Source: Neoconidiobolus thromboides FSU 785 (lineage: Eukaryota > Entomophthoromycota > Entomophthoromycetes > Entomophthorales > Neoconidiobolaceae). Taken from it: a stretch of DNA of 64,000 nt. A program made the position numbers and the translations under genes. The DNA lies in contig MU626270.1 of the NCBI GenBank assembly GCA_025603075.1, positions 124,001-188,000 of the forward strand. The letters run 5' to 3'. Shown in pieces: positions 19,810 through 33,807 of this stretch (position 1 is the first letter of the stretch; each line of letters opens with the position of its first letter). Under the pieces are notes generated by a model. It searched no databases, was not told the DNA's origin, and worked only from the letters and a program-made list of their open reading frames with translations.

Positions 19810-20399
19810 TTTAGCTTACAAAACCCAATATTAGTGTCAATACAGATGTATTACTCTTCTGTTATTTTTTGCACCTATTGGATAATTAACAGAAGAAGGT
19901 TTTAAAACCAGAAAGATACCAATGCTAAATTGGATAAAACCAAAATAATTATTTATGACTATAGTTTGAGTTTTAATATTTGGTCATATTATCACCAATT
20001 TATCTTTTTCTATCAGTGATTTAGTTTAGTCTTCCAGACAAATATAGTATAATATTTTATTGTTAAGGTATTAAATGAATACCAAGAAACGTGAAATTCC
20101 ACTAATAAAGATAGCTTTAACATGAAACACTTTAAGTTCTATATTATAACTTTATTAGACAATGTTGTTTAATAGTTGATTTCATTTAATATAATTAAAT
20201 TATAATTCAGACATTTTATACAAAATAACTTAAAGGAGTTGGATTTAAAGAAAATCCAATATTTTAAGCTTATTGTTGTTGGTAAATTACTAAATAAATC
20301 CGCTTAATAAATGACTATAAGCTACGCAACAAAAAATCTAACCTAAAAAAGGTAAAATCACTTAAAATTCTAAAAAATGCTTTTAATAAACTTTAAATT
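19810..20399. other. Upstream region of TRAPPC10 gene
   Basis: No gene recognised. A short hairpin, TTGGATTT paired with AAATCCAA, lies near 20238-20258. Confidence 0.4.
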
Positions 20400-23300
20400 A
20401 TGAGTTCCGTTAAAGTAAGCAGTAAGCTCAATTCTCATCCAATAGCTCAGTAATTCCATACTTAACCCTCTCATTATTAGTACAAGATCCCTTTGGCATA
20501 TGGGAACGATTTGAAAAGGAAATCAGCGAATTCCTACCTTTACAATCCTTACAAATTAGGCTACCTTCTCGACCACTAAGTATCATCAGTCATTTAGAAC
20601 TTACATTCACTACATTTAATTCTAACTGGAAAGAATCGAGCTTATTAAATCAACCATATAACCATTTATTCTTAGTGAGATATGAAAGTATTGAAACGTA
20701 TCGAACAGTAGTAAGACCACAAATTCGAGCTTGGTTACAAGCGATAGGGAAAGAGAGTGAGTTTTTGATAGTATTTGTGACGAATAGCCAAGATAAAGGA
20801 TACGAAATAAAAGGAGGAAATGGATTCAATAATGCATTTCAACAGATAAGTGGTAGGAATTTATTACTGTCAAATTTTAAAAAAAATACACAACACTTAA
20901 CGTTGCTGGAAAAAATGAAAGTGGATTTTAATGATAATAAAAAAGAACGAGTTATAGCAGTTAGCTTTAATTTTGAAGATAATCCGAATCCAAATTTTGA
21001 ATGCTGGAGGAATTTAATGGAATTAATTAAAGATATGGTCACTACAACGTTTCAATTTCGATTTGAAAGTTTAGAAGAGGAAATGAATAAACTGGATGAT
21101 CAAAGAAGATTTATTGGTTGGAACATTAACCCCTTTTTTATTATCAAAGATTCAATTGCTAAACAATTAAAATTAATTCATTTACATAAAGAAGCTTTGA
21201 AATTATATGATGAATTAGAAGCACTGCTATATCATTGTTCTAAGGGTAAGAATTTTATTATAAAATATTAAAGAAAGCTTTTATAAATTTTTTTATTACA
21301 GAGGATTTAGAATTATGGTTTGTTGGAGATAAAGAAATTGAGAGTATCAATATAGTCGAATTATTATTAGCAAATGGTAATAATGATGAAAAGCAATTAG
21401 AACTAATAGCTAAAAATCAAATTACTTATTTTGAAATTCAAATTTACTTATTCAATCAACAATTACAATTATTAAAAAAAATGGATTTAATGTTAGAATT
21501 TGGTATTCGCAGTTTAAAATTTTTAAATACGTTTCAACAATATATTATAAATAATAAGGTGAATATCAATCTATTTTTATTATTTAATTAGTTTTGTTTA
21601 TTAATTAATTCATATAGGAAGATAACATAAAAACCCAGATATTTTCGTGTAGTTGGAGTTATCTCAATAGTATGCAATTATATAATAATATGGATGAACA
21701 TTTTGAACAAATTAAACGTAAAGATATATCTAAAGCTAGTTCATTAATTAATTTGAATACTATAAAAAGTAGTATTATGTATTTAGCTAAAACTCAGTTG
21801 GAGAAATTAGGCTTATTTTTAAATTATTTACCTTTACTTCCGCCTTTTATTCATTGTTTTACTAAACCTTATTTGGAAAATATTATGCAAGATGAAAAAA
21901 ATTTAGAATTTATTTATGATTCGGAGTTAAAGGTGAGAATATTTATTGATGTATAAAATTAAAGCTTATATATTGTTTTAGAATAGTATGATTAGTATAG
22001 ATACTTTTGATTCATTATATTTAAGTCTTAATAGTCGATTAATTTCAGATTATGAAAGTGATAAAAAAAAGCGAAACATATCATTAATTCAAACCTATAT
22101 GGCTAGTTTACACTATTATCGAAAACGATATAAATATACGATCAATATGGTAGAACATTCGAGTTATGATTATATTAATGAAGGATGGATTTATACTTCA
22201 TTTGAATTATTATCAAAATTAATATTGGCTTATAATGAATTGGAAAAACATTCAGAGTTAATTAGATTAACGTTGAAAGTACTCAAGTTTTGTAAGGAAT
22301 TAAATTTAGTACAGAATGAATTTTTTGTAAATAAATTGATTGATATATCAAACAAATTGAAAGAAGAAATTACTAGTAAAGCAGAGAATTACTTTAATTT
22401 AATATCAGTAGAAAAAGCAGATTCTTTTGATGATTATATTATGATTACATTAAAGATTGAAAATTTATTACCTGTGGTAAATATAACTTAACATTTTATA
22501 CTTAATTATATTTAATTTTATTGTTATTATAGGATTTACCAATTGAATTAATTGAATTAGTATTAAGTGGAAATCAAAATTGTAAATTAACCTTTGTTAA
22601 TGAAAGTCAAAAGAAATTAATATTAAAATCGGGAGTGAATTTAATACCATTAAAATGTGAGGTAAAACAATAATATATAATCCTATAATAATAATAGTAA
22701 TAATAATAATAATAATAAATAGAATTTCACAATCGGAAAATATTTTGTAGATAAAATATTAATCCGTATGAATAAGTTGTGTTTTAATTATGAATTAATT
22801 GAAGAACAAATCATTTTATTATTAAATGATTACCCGCAGCATTTATTAATTGAAAGTGAATTGTATATGGATGGTAATAATATAACATAATAATATGATA
22901 ATTAATATTAATTAAATTAGGTTTGATATTAAATGTATATACACAAAATAATAGTATATTAGAAGGAGAATTAAGTTTAGATATTTTAGAAATAATGAAT
23001 GGCATTGAAATACAAGATAATTACATGGGATTTATATTAAACCAAAACGATATTAATTGTTGTCAATCAATATCAATTTCTTGTTACAAAGATATTAATA
23101 GTCAATTAACATTATCAATACCTAATTTATTAAATAATCAGTATTTAAAATTAATTTTACCAGGTAAAATTATGTTAGCTTTAGATATTCAAATGATGGT
23201 AAATCCTGTTTTGTGTGTTTATATTATTTATGTTGATATTATTTTTTTAGATTAATTATAATGTTTATTATTTAAATAATAATAAAAATAAGATCAAATA

Positions 23301-24979
23301 TAATGGATTATTAACTGTTTACATGGAACCTTATCCATTTAAATTAGATTATCAATTTATTTTAGATACTATAAAGTAAGTTTAATAATATATAATATAA
23401 TGTATGATATAATATTAATATCAATATTAATATTTATTTAATTTAGTATGAATAATATTCAATATTTACAGATCAAAATGAATACAATTAATAAAACAAC
23501 AGGATATAAAATAGAATCAATTCAATTATTTAAAAAATCGATAATTGAAAATGAATTGAATCATGATCTTTCTTTACTAAGAAAAAGAAAAATTAATGAA
23601 GATTGGTTGAATCCTGTTTTTAATGATGAAGAATATTTTGTATTATTACCTAATCACACATTAAACTATTTATTTAATTTTCAATATTTTAATAAGAATG
23701 GTAAATAACACATAAAATAGGTATCAATGGAATAGAGATTAACATGACTTATATTTATTTAGATAATGATATTTATTTTGTTAAAATTAATTATACCACT
23801 TATAAAAAAGGTAACAATAGAATATTAATATTAACAATAGAATATAAACTAATACTATTTTTAACTTAATAGAAATACAATTAGTAATTAAAAAATTAAT
23901 CAAAAGTTATTTTAAAATGTCAATTGATAGTGAAACAATATTTAAAACATTACAACAATTAATCTTAGAATCAGGTCGAATTTTAGATTATGTAATTACT
24001 GGTCAGTTAAATTTAAAAGATATATCTATACTGGATTTGGATTTTTCTTATATTTTAAATGAAATTGATATTCCAAAAGTTAAACAAAAAATGATTGGGT
24101 TTTTAAAGGTAACAAGTTTTAGTAAAATAGATACAAACTTAAATATTATTATATATTTTTATAGAAATATTCAATATTGGAACAAAACGAAATTGAAGAA
24201 ATATTAAAAGAAAATGAATTAATACAATATAATAGTTTAATATTTCAACAAGAGATAAAACTACCTAAAGTAAGTAATAAAACTAGAATTAATAAAAATT
24301 AAAGATTAATTAGTAAAAATCATTTTTATTATTTTAGAAATGGTTGTCTATTGAAATTCAAAAGATACCTTTAAAAATGAAACTAGGGGAACATTATTCA
24401 ATTGAATATCATTTAAAAAATTTAAATCAATCTATTAATGAATTATGGTTTAAAATTAATAATAATAATGAAGATTGGATAATTACTGGAAAAATTAAAT
24501 TTAAACTAGAATTCGATGTAAGCTTTACTACTATATAATAATAATACTAATAATGATACTAATATATTTTAATATAGGAACAAAATCAAACTCATGTTGT
24601 TAATATTACAATTACCCCACTAAAATCAGGCTATTTAAAATTACCTCAATTACAAATATTAAAAGAAAATCTTCATGGGTTAATCAATACCTCTAATAAT
24701 AATAAATTTATCCCAACAATTACTAATAACACTAATAGTAATAATAGTAAACGAATGATACCTAAACCAATATTTACTGGAATTACTGATACTATTAATA
24801 ATAATAATAATAATGAAGATTTGATTATTTTTGATAAATCTTGTTTATTACAAGTATTAGTTAATGATCGAATGGAATGTTTTCCAATTACATTAGAACA
24901 TACTGAAGAGAGCGAAGTTAAATCCATGCAATCATTGAGTTCCCCATTAGGTAATTTATCCTTTTTGACTTTGGAGTAG
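20400..24979 (+). CDS. TRAPPC10: TRAPP II complex subunit TRAPPC10/Trs130
   Basis: A gene of about fifteen exons encoding roughly 1,270 residues. TRAPPC10/Trs130 is a TRAPP II subunit, the tethering and Rab-activating complex of the Golgi. The first exon is 22 bp (20400-20421) and joins exon 20481-21245 to read MSSVKVSIQDPFGIWERFEK. Family hallmarks follow: LPSRPLSIISHLEL, the segment around RPQIRAWLQAIGKESEFLIV, RFIGWNINPFFIIKDSIAKQL and KLYDELEALLYHCSKEDLELW. Checked exons are 21302-21558, 21618-21932 and the start of the next at 21982. Later exons form the beta-rich C-terminal half, ending LGNLSFLTLE at 24979, with poly-Asn insertions near 24790. Exons downstream of 22474 are placed by reading, not exactly. 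Confidence 0.85.
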
Positions 24980-25423
24980 AAAGGAGAAAGAGAGGGTTTA
25001 TATAAATATATATAATAAAATTTATAATTTTTTATATATTAATTTTATAATTGCTTAGCTAATTGAGTTCAAATATTAGAATATTATCTTTAATCGTTAT
25101 CTTTAATTCAAACTGTTATTAATTTTCGTAATAAACAAAGTTGGAGATAACTTTAATTTGGGATTTTTTTTCAAAAATAAGTCAAATTTCTAAATATAGA
25201 AATGAAAGTTCCTTAACAACTTTTTCAAAAAAACTAATGAATTGCCACACTTAATTAAGGAACCTAAATTTTAACCAGAATTTTTTTAGCTAAATTTAAC
25301 ATTTTTAGTTTTAATTGAGTTTTTTTCTATAAAAAAAAGAAGAGAGATAGAATTCCATTAACAATTTAACTAAGTAACTTAAAAATAAAACACGAAAAGA
25401 TCAAATAATAAAGGAAAAAAAGG
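24980..25423. other. Intergenic, no gene seen
   Basis: AT-rich spacer between tandem plus-strand genes; presumably holds the NIPA-like gene promoter. Confidence 0.5.
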
Positions 25424-27016
25424 ATGAATTTTTATGATAGAATACAAGATATTGTAAATGACCCAGTAAATGGACGTACTTTAATTGGTGTCTTATTATC
25501 CGTAGTTGGGAATGTAATTCAATATAACTAACAACTTTAATAACTATTATTAACTAATTCATTCTTTTAATTAAATTATCTCAATAATTAACTAGATATT
25601 AATTTCTGTTGCTTTGAATATTCAAAAATATGCACATAATCGAATTCAACAAAGGATAAGAAATGGTGAGTTACAAGCTTTATTACAAAGTAATAGTAGC
25701 AGAAATAATGGGAATTACGCTAATGTTGATAACAATGGATTAAATGAAGAATTGGAAATTAATGAATATGGGACAGAGACAAATATTAAACCTAAAAACA
25801 AAAATTATTTAAAAAGTAAATTTTGGTGGTTGGGTTATATATTAATGAATTTAGGTAAGTTTAATTGTATTACTTTATAAATGAACATTTTATTAATATT
25901 AATATGAAATTCCTATTAGGCGAAGTGGGTAATTTTTTAGGTAATTTTAAGTCTTTAGTTTTAAATTGAAAATAATTCAACATATTACTATTTATTAGCT
26001 TATGGCTTTGCACCAGCAAGTACAGTGGCTCCTTTAGGTACAGTTGGATTAATTTCAAACGCTCTAATAGCACCCTTTTTCCTTGGCGAAAAATTTCGTA
26101 AAAGAGATTTTTTTGGTATATTATTAGCTATGTCGGGGGCTATTATGGTAGTTATGACTTCTAAAAACACAGAATCAAATGTAAGTGAATTGATTGATTT
26201 CTATTTAATTAAGTATAGAAATTAATAATTGTTTTTATTTAAATTTTTAGTTACCTGAAGATGGATTTTTCGATTTATTTTTTCGATCTAAAGTCATGAT
26301 TTATATTGCTACTTGTATTTGTTTAATGGCTTTATTTTTAAGTATATCTGATACATATGGAAAAAAATTTGTTGTTATTGATATCTCAACTGTAGCTTTA
26401 TTTGGTAATTATTTATTTCATATTGTATAAAAGACGATAAAATTAATAATATAAAATCAATGAATTAATTAATAAAAATAATTTAGGTGGTTTTACAGTA
26501 TTAGCTACTAAAGGAGTATCTTCTTTACTTAATAGTATGAAAATGAAAGCTTTTATTTACCCTTCTTTTTATTTTATGATTACTATATTAATAGCTACAG
26601 GTATTTTGCAAGTGAAATATTTAAATAAAGCATTACAATCTTTTGATTCCACAGTAGTTATACCAACTCAATTTGTTTTATTCACACTCTCCGCTGTGAT
26701 TGGCTCTGCTATATTATTTGATGAATTTGAAGCATACACATTGGAGCAATATATTACCTTTATCTTTGGATGTTTATTGACATTTGTTGGGGTTTATTTA
26801 ATTGCTAGTGAAAGGGGAAATGAAAATCAAGATAAAATGGGACCTTTATTTTCGGATGGAGAATCAACACATTCTAGAGAATCTTCAAGTTCGTCTAATT
26901 ATAAAATGGGCTTCGGGATCCCAATTGGAAGCAAAGATAATAGATCAAGTTCAAGAGCTTTTTTAAATAAGAATCATGTCACTGGATTAGCTTCCGTTGG
27001 TTTATCTTATTCTTAA
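25424..27016 (+). CDS. NIPA-type magnesium transporter
   Basis: A multi-exon integral membrane protein of about 420 residues. It starts MNFYDRIQDIVNDPVNGRTLIGVLLSVVGN. Hydrophobic helices continue through the characteristic LLAYGFAPASTVAPLGTVG, LISNALIAPFFLGEKFRKRD and GILLAMSGAIMVVM. Later helices include YPSFYFMITILIATGILQVK and QYITFIFGCLLTFVGVYLIA, giving about nine membrane spans. NIPA-family proteins move Mg2+ across plasma or endosomal membranes. A hydrophilic Asn-rich loop (SNSSRNNGNYANVDNNG) separates the first two spans and the Ser-rich tail is cytosolic-looking. The ATG at 25424 is the first one giving the N-terminal helix. It converges on the MMAA gene. Confidence 0.9.
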
Positions 27017-27136
27017 TTAAGAATAATCTAACTGATTTGATTTTGTTTATCATTGTTTTTATATTTAGTTAGAAGTTTTTTTTATATTAATAAAAAAGTA
27101 GCTATTATTTTAATTAATAAAGTTTTATTTATTTAT

Positions 27137-28902
27137 TTATTTAAAAAGTACACTTTCTAAATTAGGATTAATATTGGAAGGATTAGAAGATGTTGGATTA
27201 ATGATTTTAGTTTCAATCTTATGATTATTTAAAAATTGATTAATTATAATATCGGAACCCCTGCTTGCAGGCAATTTTAAATCGTAAACTTTAGATTCTA
27301 ATTGTTTTGTTAATTCTTGAATTTTTGGATCACTTGATAATCTAATAAAAAAATAATTAATAATATTAATAATATTAATAATATTAAGTTTGTAATAAAT
27401 AAACAAAAATTAATAATAAAATTAACTTACTTAGTTAATAAGGAAGAAGTCACTTCTCTCCACATCCATCGAATTTGTTGCTGACCACGTTTGTTTTTTT
27501 TAATATTATTATTTGATATAAAATTATTAAATAAATTCAAATTCTCCCATACTTCTTGAATACCTTCTTTTTTTAAAGATGATATTTTCAATACCTAATT
27601 TAGTTAAAAATGAATATTCATATTAATAAAATTTTAATCAAATAAAATAATTGTAAAAGAAATAACATTACTTTTGTTTCCCATCCCATCGTATTTGGAT
27701 GCATAAATTTCAAGGCACTTATTAATTCAGTTTGTGCTCTTGTAGCGCTATTAATTAAATCACCATCCGCTTTATTGACTATAATTATATCACTCATTTC
27801 CATAATTCCTTTTTTCATGCCCTTTAATAGTAATAAAATATTAAATTTTAATTTAATCTAAGGTTTAAAAAAAATTAAGTTACTTGTAATTCATCACCAC
27901 CAGCTGGTGGTACTATTAAAGTAAATCTAGATCAAAATTAAATATTAATATCGAATTTCAATTAGTTAGTAATAATAATTAAACTTACACATCTACCATA
28001 TCCGCCACTACTGTCTCACTCTGTCCAACACCTACCGTTTCAACTAAAATGATATCGTAACCAGCAGCTAAAAGAATCAAAAAACATTATTTAATTTTTA
28101 ATTTTAATATAAAAAAGTTAATATTATTGGATTTACCTTCGCATAACAATATAGCTTCATTTGTGTTTCTAGCTACGCCACCCAAGGTGCCTCTTGATGG
28201 AGTAGGTCTTACATAAGCCATATCATTACGTGATAATTCATACATACGTGTTTTATCACCTAAAATACTACCCCCTGTTTTTGTTGATGAAGGGTCAACT
28301 GCCTAATTTTAAGTATTAATTAAACTAAATAGTAATAAACCATAATAATAATAATAATAAAAGTAATAATAATAATAAACTACAAAATAGTATCTATTTA
28401 AATTACTTATTAAATGATATAACTTACCAATACAGCTACTTTATAGTTTAATTTTGTTAAATGAGTACCAAAGGATTCGATAAAAGTTGATTTTCCCACT
28501 CCTGGAGAACCAGATAGCCCTATTCGATAGGTGTTTTTGAAATTTTTATTAGCTAGGATTTTATTTAGTAGTAATTTGCTCTCTGCTTGATGATCTAAAC
28601 GAGTGGATTCAACTATAAAAATGATTAAAAGATAATTTAAAGAAGATAAATAGGGTATTAGGATAATCAATAGATGATATTACCTAATGTTATTGCTCGA
28701 GATAAAGAAAACCGATCACCCTTTACTAAACCTTCATAAAGATTAGAAGATAATTCATAATTATAGGAATTAGAATTGCATAGTGTGGAAGTTGAGAATG
28801 TTAACTAAAATTTAATTAGATAATTTCAATTATTATTTATTTAAAATAATATTAAATTACTTTAAATAACTTATGATAATTATAATTCTTTTTTAATAGC
28901 AT
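27137..28902 (-). CDS. MMAA: MMAA/MeaB-type cobalamin-chaperone GTPase, mitochondrial
   Basis: Roughly 385 residues over about ten exons. Proteins of this G3E-related family use GTP to gate cobalamin loading and protection of methylmalonyl-CoA mutase in mitochondria. Signatures in order are [32 protein letters not shown], the P-loop [93 protein letters not shown] and the G4 motif [11 protein letters not shown]. The ATG at 28902 opens a basic leader ([14 protein letters not shown] then LTFSTSTLC), consistent with mitochondrial import. An intron near 27357-27386 contains AATATT repeats. Its presence implies a B12-dependent mutase elsewhere in the genome. It diverges from COG7. Confidence 0.93.
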
Positions 28903-29085
28903 ATTTTAAATTACTTATGATTTCAAAAAATAAATTGAATAAAATAACAATTGTTTTATTTTTTTAAATTTAAGAATTCGAAATATTTTAACGTCATTAA
29001 AATAAATTTGAACTGCATAATTTAAAATTACACTTCTTATTTTTTATTGTTCCTTTCTTTAATAATAAAATAAGTAGTTGATTAT

Positions 29086-30676
29086 ATGGAATTTAAGTTA
29101 CAAAATAAAATTGAATCTATAACTGATGAAGAAGTAAATGAATCTCAATTGCAATCTATTATCAATGAATTTTATCCTACTATTAATATTCTACCAACTG
29201 AACATAATCAATTTGAAGGAATCAAAGAATATTGTAATTTAATTGAAAGTAACAGTTGGGAATTAATTCATTATATTGAAAAAGAAATCCATAATTTAAC
29301 AGAAGATATTGAACAAGAGATACAAATTATTGATAATAATTTACCTAAATTAACATTAGATTTAAATTTAATTAAATATAAAATAGAAAGTTTAAAAGCA
29401 AAGATTTTAGAATGTGAAATGGAAATGAAGATAGATAATGCTATTAACAAAATCACAGAGAATAGTTATTATACAGAATTAATTCAATTGACCACAGAAC
29501 AAAAAGATATTGAAAACAAAATTGAAGAGTTAAATTTAGATGCCTTTTGGAATAATTTAGAAAAAGAAATTATATTAGCTTTAGAACAAAAAAATTATAT
29601 AGTTGCATCCAAGAAATATAAACAAGCTGAATTGAATTTAGAAAATCAATTGAAAATCAATAATCAAGAAAAACAAGATAGTAGAAAAAAAGTGTTGAAT
29701 TTATGTTTACAAAGAATTGAAAGTGTATACAGACAAGTATTAACAGAAGGAATTAAAAATCGAGATAAATTAGTGACTAAAAATTTATTAACGGGATATT
29801 CAGTATTAGGAAATGAAGATAAAGTATATAACAAAATTATTAAAGAATTTTGTTTTAGTATAGTAGTTAATTTTAAATCAGAATATAATAAAGGTATTGA
29901 AACATCAGATATGAAAATCAATTTATTAAAAAAATATTTAAATGACATATTAGAAAAAATTAATGAAGAAATTGAATGGTGTTTATTAGTATTTGAAAAA
30001 GAGGTATATAAACTAATTACTAAATTAATAGTGAATTTTTTAAATCATTTAAAAAGTTATTTTTTTCAAAATGAAGAAAATGAAATAATGTTATCATATT
30101 TTAATTTAATTAATGAATTTTTAATTAAAATTGAAAGAGTAATCTATTTTCATTGTGTTAAATATTCAAATGAAAATAAAAAAGAAATGGAAAATATGGA
30201 AGATGAAGAAGATAATTTATTAACAATTAGTCAATTTAAATGCTCCACTTTATTTGAATATTGGTTATTAAACTTAGTACCTATTTTAAGTATGTTTTTA
30301 AAATATCAACAAGAATATTATAATCAAAATAATAAATATATCTTATTTAGTATAGAATTTGGTAGAGAATTAATTAAAAAAGACAAGAAATTTACATTTG
30401 GTTATAATTTATTAGGACTATTAAATTATATTCAAAATATAATTAAAAATACATTAAATCAAATTAATAATAATAGTAATAATCAGTTACAACAATCAAC
30501 AATAGTCAACTGGAATAGAATTCAAGAATTAATTAAAATGAATGAAAAATTTCTTAACATTCAAAAGGAATTTACCCAGTTAATTGAAGAAATGAATTTA
30601 GAGTATAATTATTTAACAATAATTAATGATTTGGATATTAACAATATGAAATTAGAAGATTATGAAATGATATTAG

Positions 30677-30715
<39 letters not shown>

Positions 30716-31614
30716 GTAATAATAATAATAATAATAATAATCCAATTAAAGTAGCCTTAGCTACTATTAAAAATTGTCAACAGAGTGAAATAATGAATAA
30801 TAAAGAATTCAAACAAATAATTGAAATGATCAAATTGAATAAATTTAATGAAATTAAAGTAAATCAAGATATTTATAACCAAATCAATAATGAAATTCAA
30901 TTAATATCTAAACAATTATTTGAATTAGTCAGTTGTCCTATTTTGTTAAAAATTGATAATATGAGTGAAAAGAATAATAATGAAAAGAATGGTAATGAAA
31001 GCAATTTATTTTCTTTAGCACCTAATAGAAACATATTGGAAATTGGAGAATATTTGTTAACGTTGCCTCAAAGACTAGAAGTTTATCTAGATGATTTGGG
31101 CTTTTTAGTTACACAGAAGTATTTTAATAATAATAACAATAATAATCAAAATAAACAAAAAGTATTAAATCAATGGATTAACGAATTGAGTCAATTAACA
31201 ATGAGTTATTATTATCAACGAATAACAGTTAATTATATTAAATTAGAACAATTAAAAATTGATTGTTCCTATTTGTTAAATGTAATTATGGCCTTATCAA
31301 TTAATCCAATATTAGATTTAAAATTATTATTAATTGCTTTAAATTTGAACTATAATCAATTAATTTTATTAATAAAAAACATTCAATTCAATGAGAATAT
31401 TTATACAAATGAATCTTATCTTAAGGTGTTAAATTTATTATCTGATCAATTTAAAGAATTTAATTTAATAGATATCTTAAATAATAATGATAAAGATAAG
31501 GATAAAGATAAGGATAAAAATAAGGATACTAATATTATAACTACTAATTATACCTCTAATCAAATTCATGATATAGTAATTAATATATTAAAGAGTATCA
31601 ATCAATTAAAATAA
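29086..31614 (+). CDS. COG7: Conserved oligomeric Golgi complex subunit 7 (COG7)
   Basis: Intronless, 842 residues, longer than the usual ~770 because of inserts. COG7 is a lobe B subunit of the octameric COG tether for retrograde traffic within the Golgi. The N-terminal half is coiled-coil rich (residues ~60-210). The best recognisable region is C-terminal: LPQRLEVYLDDLGFL, then WINELSQLTMSYYYQRITV and LEQLKIDCSYLLNVIMALS, followed by a hydrophobic LLLIALNLN helix. This matches the order of the COG7 C-terminus (membrane-adjacent QL..DI.YL.NV..AL motif). A poly-Asn tract lies at residues ~531-552 and a DKDKDKDK repeat at ~802-812. N-terminal similarity is weak, so the call rests mainly on the C-terminal pattern and overall length. 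Confidence 0.75.
30677..30740 (+). repeat. In-frame AAT repeat coding poly-Asn in COG7
   Basis: About twenty AAT codons in two runs interrupted by one AGT (Ser). Such poly-Asn tracts fit the AT-rich genome and are likely length-variable. Confidence 0.85.
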
Positions 31615-31660
31615 ATGAATAATAATAATATAACACTTATTATTACTTAATATAATTTTA

Positions 31661-33495
31661 TTATTCAAGTATAATATACTTTTTTAAGTCTTGTGGTATA
31701 GCCGATAATAAACCTTTTGATTCTAACCATTTATAACCTAATAATAATAAATAAATAAATTATTGTTAGTATTTTCTTATTTCTTATTAATATATTAAGA
31801 ATCAAATTTTACTAAATAATCTAGATTGATATCGATATGCTCCATCACATAATAATGTTACTATCCTTTTACCTAGTTAAATTTTAAAATTTACTTTGTT
31901 TATTATTATTATTATTGTTATTTACCAGGTCCTTCTCTTTTAGCTACTTCAACTGCTGCAGCTGCATTTAATGCTGATGATGCACCAACATATATACCAT
32001 CATTATGAAGTAATTTATAGACCTTAAAATAATAATAATAAATCAAATTTTCCTATCAAATTAGTAATTAATTTTACCATTTCAATTGAAGCTTCATCGG
32101 GTACAGTAAAAGCCTCATGAACTAAATTTAAATCCTCTTTTAAATTATTTGTAATTCTTCCTTGGCCAATACCTTATAAAAAATATTATTGATATTAATA
32201 TGTTCATATCAATTGCTATTTATTATTGTTGATTATTGTTCAAAATTTACCCTCTGTAATTGAAGAACCTTGTCTTTCAAATAATTTACCACCAGATGTA
32301 AAATAGGAAGTTAATACAGAGCCTGGTGGATCCGCTAAATAACAATGAATATTTTTATCTTGCTTTTTTAAATAAGAGGAAATTCCAGCAAAGGAACCAG
32401 CAGTTCCAGTAGCACATGTAAAAGCATCAATTTTTCCTATTTTAATATTAATAAAAATGAAATTAATATCAACCAATTTTGTCCTTTATATTATTATTAT
32501 TATTATTATTAGATCTATCTTTTCTAAAATTACTAATTTTTAGTATTATTAATACTCACCTTCAGTTTGTTTCCAAATTTCTGGTCCTGTTGTTTCAATA
32601 TGTGCTCTTCGATTAGCTGTATTATCAAATTGATTAGTCCATACTGCATTTTCTAATTTTTCAGCATGTCTTTTAGCTTGATGATTATAATTTTCTGGAT
32701 TTTCAAAAGCAACTGCTGGTACTGGATAAACTTCAGCGCCTAAAAAATAAAATTGAGGATTTGTTTTTGAAATCATCATTTGATTATTCTTTACCTAACA
32801 TTTTTAATAAATCGATTTTTTCTTGACTCTATAGAATAATATACAGATTATAATCAATTATTTAAATAATGTCAAAGATTGAAATAATCTCACCTGTGTA
32901 TTAGGCATATAAATTACACATTTGTAACCTTTAGCTCGACATACATGTGCAAGACCAATACCAGTATTACCTATTTAAGCCAAAATCAATCAAAATCAAT
33001 CAAAACCTTCACCATCATATCCCTATTTCAAATCTCCCTCAACAATCTCTACTATTCATCCAAAATTTTCAAAAATAAGAACTTACCAGCAGTTCCTTCT
33101 ACTACAGTACCACCAGGTTTTAATAATCCTTTTTCTTCAGCATCTAAAACTACATATAATGCAGCTCGATCTTTTACCGAGCCACCAGGATTCATAAATT
33201 CTGCTTTAGCTAATATCTCACATCCAGTTTCTTTACTTAAGGAATTAATTCTTATCTAAATAAACAATAGTTAAAAGGCTAAGATGAATTTAGAATTCGA
33301 ATACCAATGGTGTGTTTCCAATCGCTCCAATAAAACCATTGACAGGCTGGAAATGAAAAGAAATGAGTGAGATTTAATTATTAAATTCAATGAATTCATA
33401 TTTACTTTATTTGGAGTCAATAATTCAAACGGAGAAGTGGAATACTTTTTTTTGAATATATTAACCTTGGGTTTAATTGTTTTTAGTACTTTCAT
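31661..33495 (-). CDS. Cysteine synthase (O-acetylserine sulfhydrylase), mitochondrial type
   Basis: Around 390 residues over about eight exons. This PLP enzyme makes cysteine from O-acetylserine and sulfide. The catalytic lysine lies in [15 protein letters not shown]. The substrate loop is [15 protein letters not shown], the phosphate-binding loop is [16 protein letters not shown], and EGIGQGRI and [18 protein letters not shown] complete the fold. The leader [20 protein letters not shown] is basic and lacks acidic residues, suggesting mitochondrial import; PFELLTP follows. The protein resembles the fungal mitochondrial cysteine synthase branch rather than cystathionine beta-synthase, since no haem or CBS domain is present. 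The frame ends KKYIILE at 31661, 46 bp from the convergent COG7 stop. Confidence 0.9.
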
Positions 33496-33807
33496 TTGGA
33501 TTGCTTATAAAAAATAATTAAATTTTTTGCCACGTAAGTTATTGAGTTTTTATACTGGTTTTTTTCGAATGGTGTCACTTTTTAGCAATATGTTGTCATT
33601 GGTGCCATTTCTCGCATTTAATGCTAGGATTTATTACTAATAAGTATAATAAGAGAATATAATAAAATTAAACAAGTATAGAAGAGTAATATGATAAAAA
33701 AAAACCAAAATGAACAGTATTTTTTTAGCTATTCGATAAAATAAAATAAAATAGATAATAACAAATGTCCTTTATCACTCACATATTCAAAGAATCTTTT
33801 TATTTTT

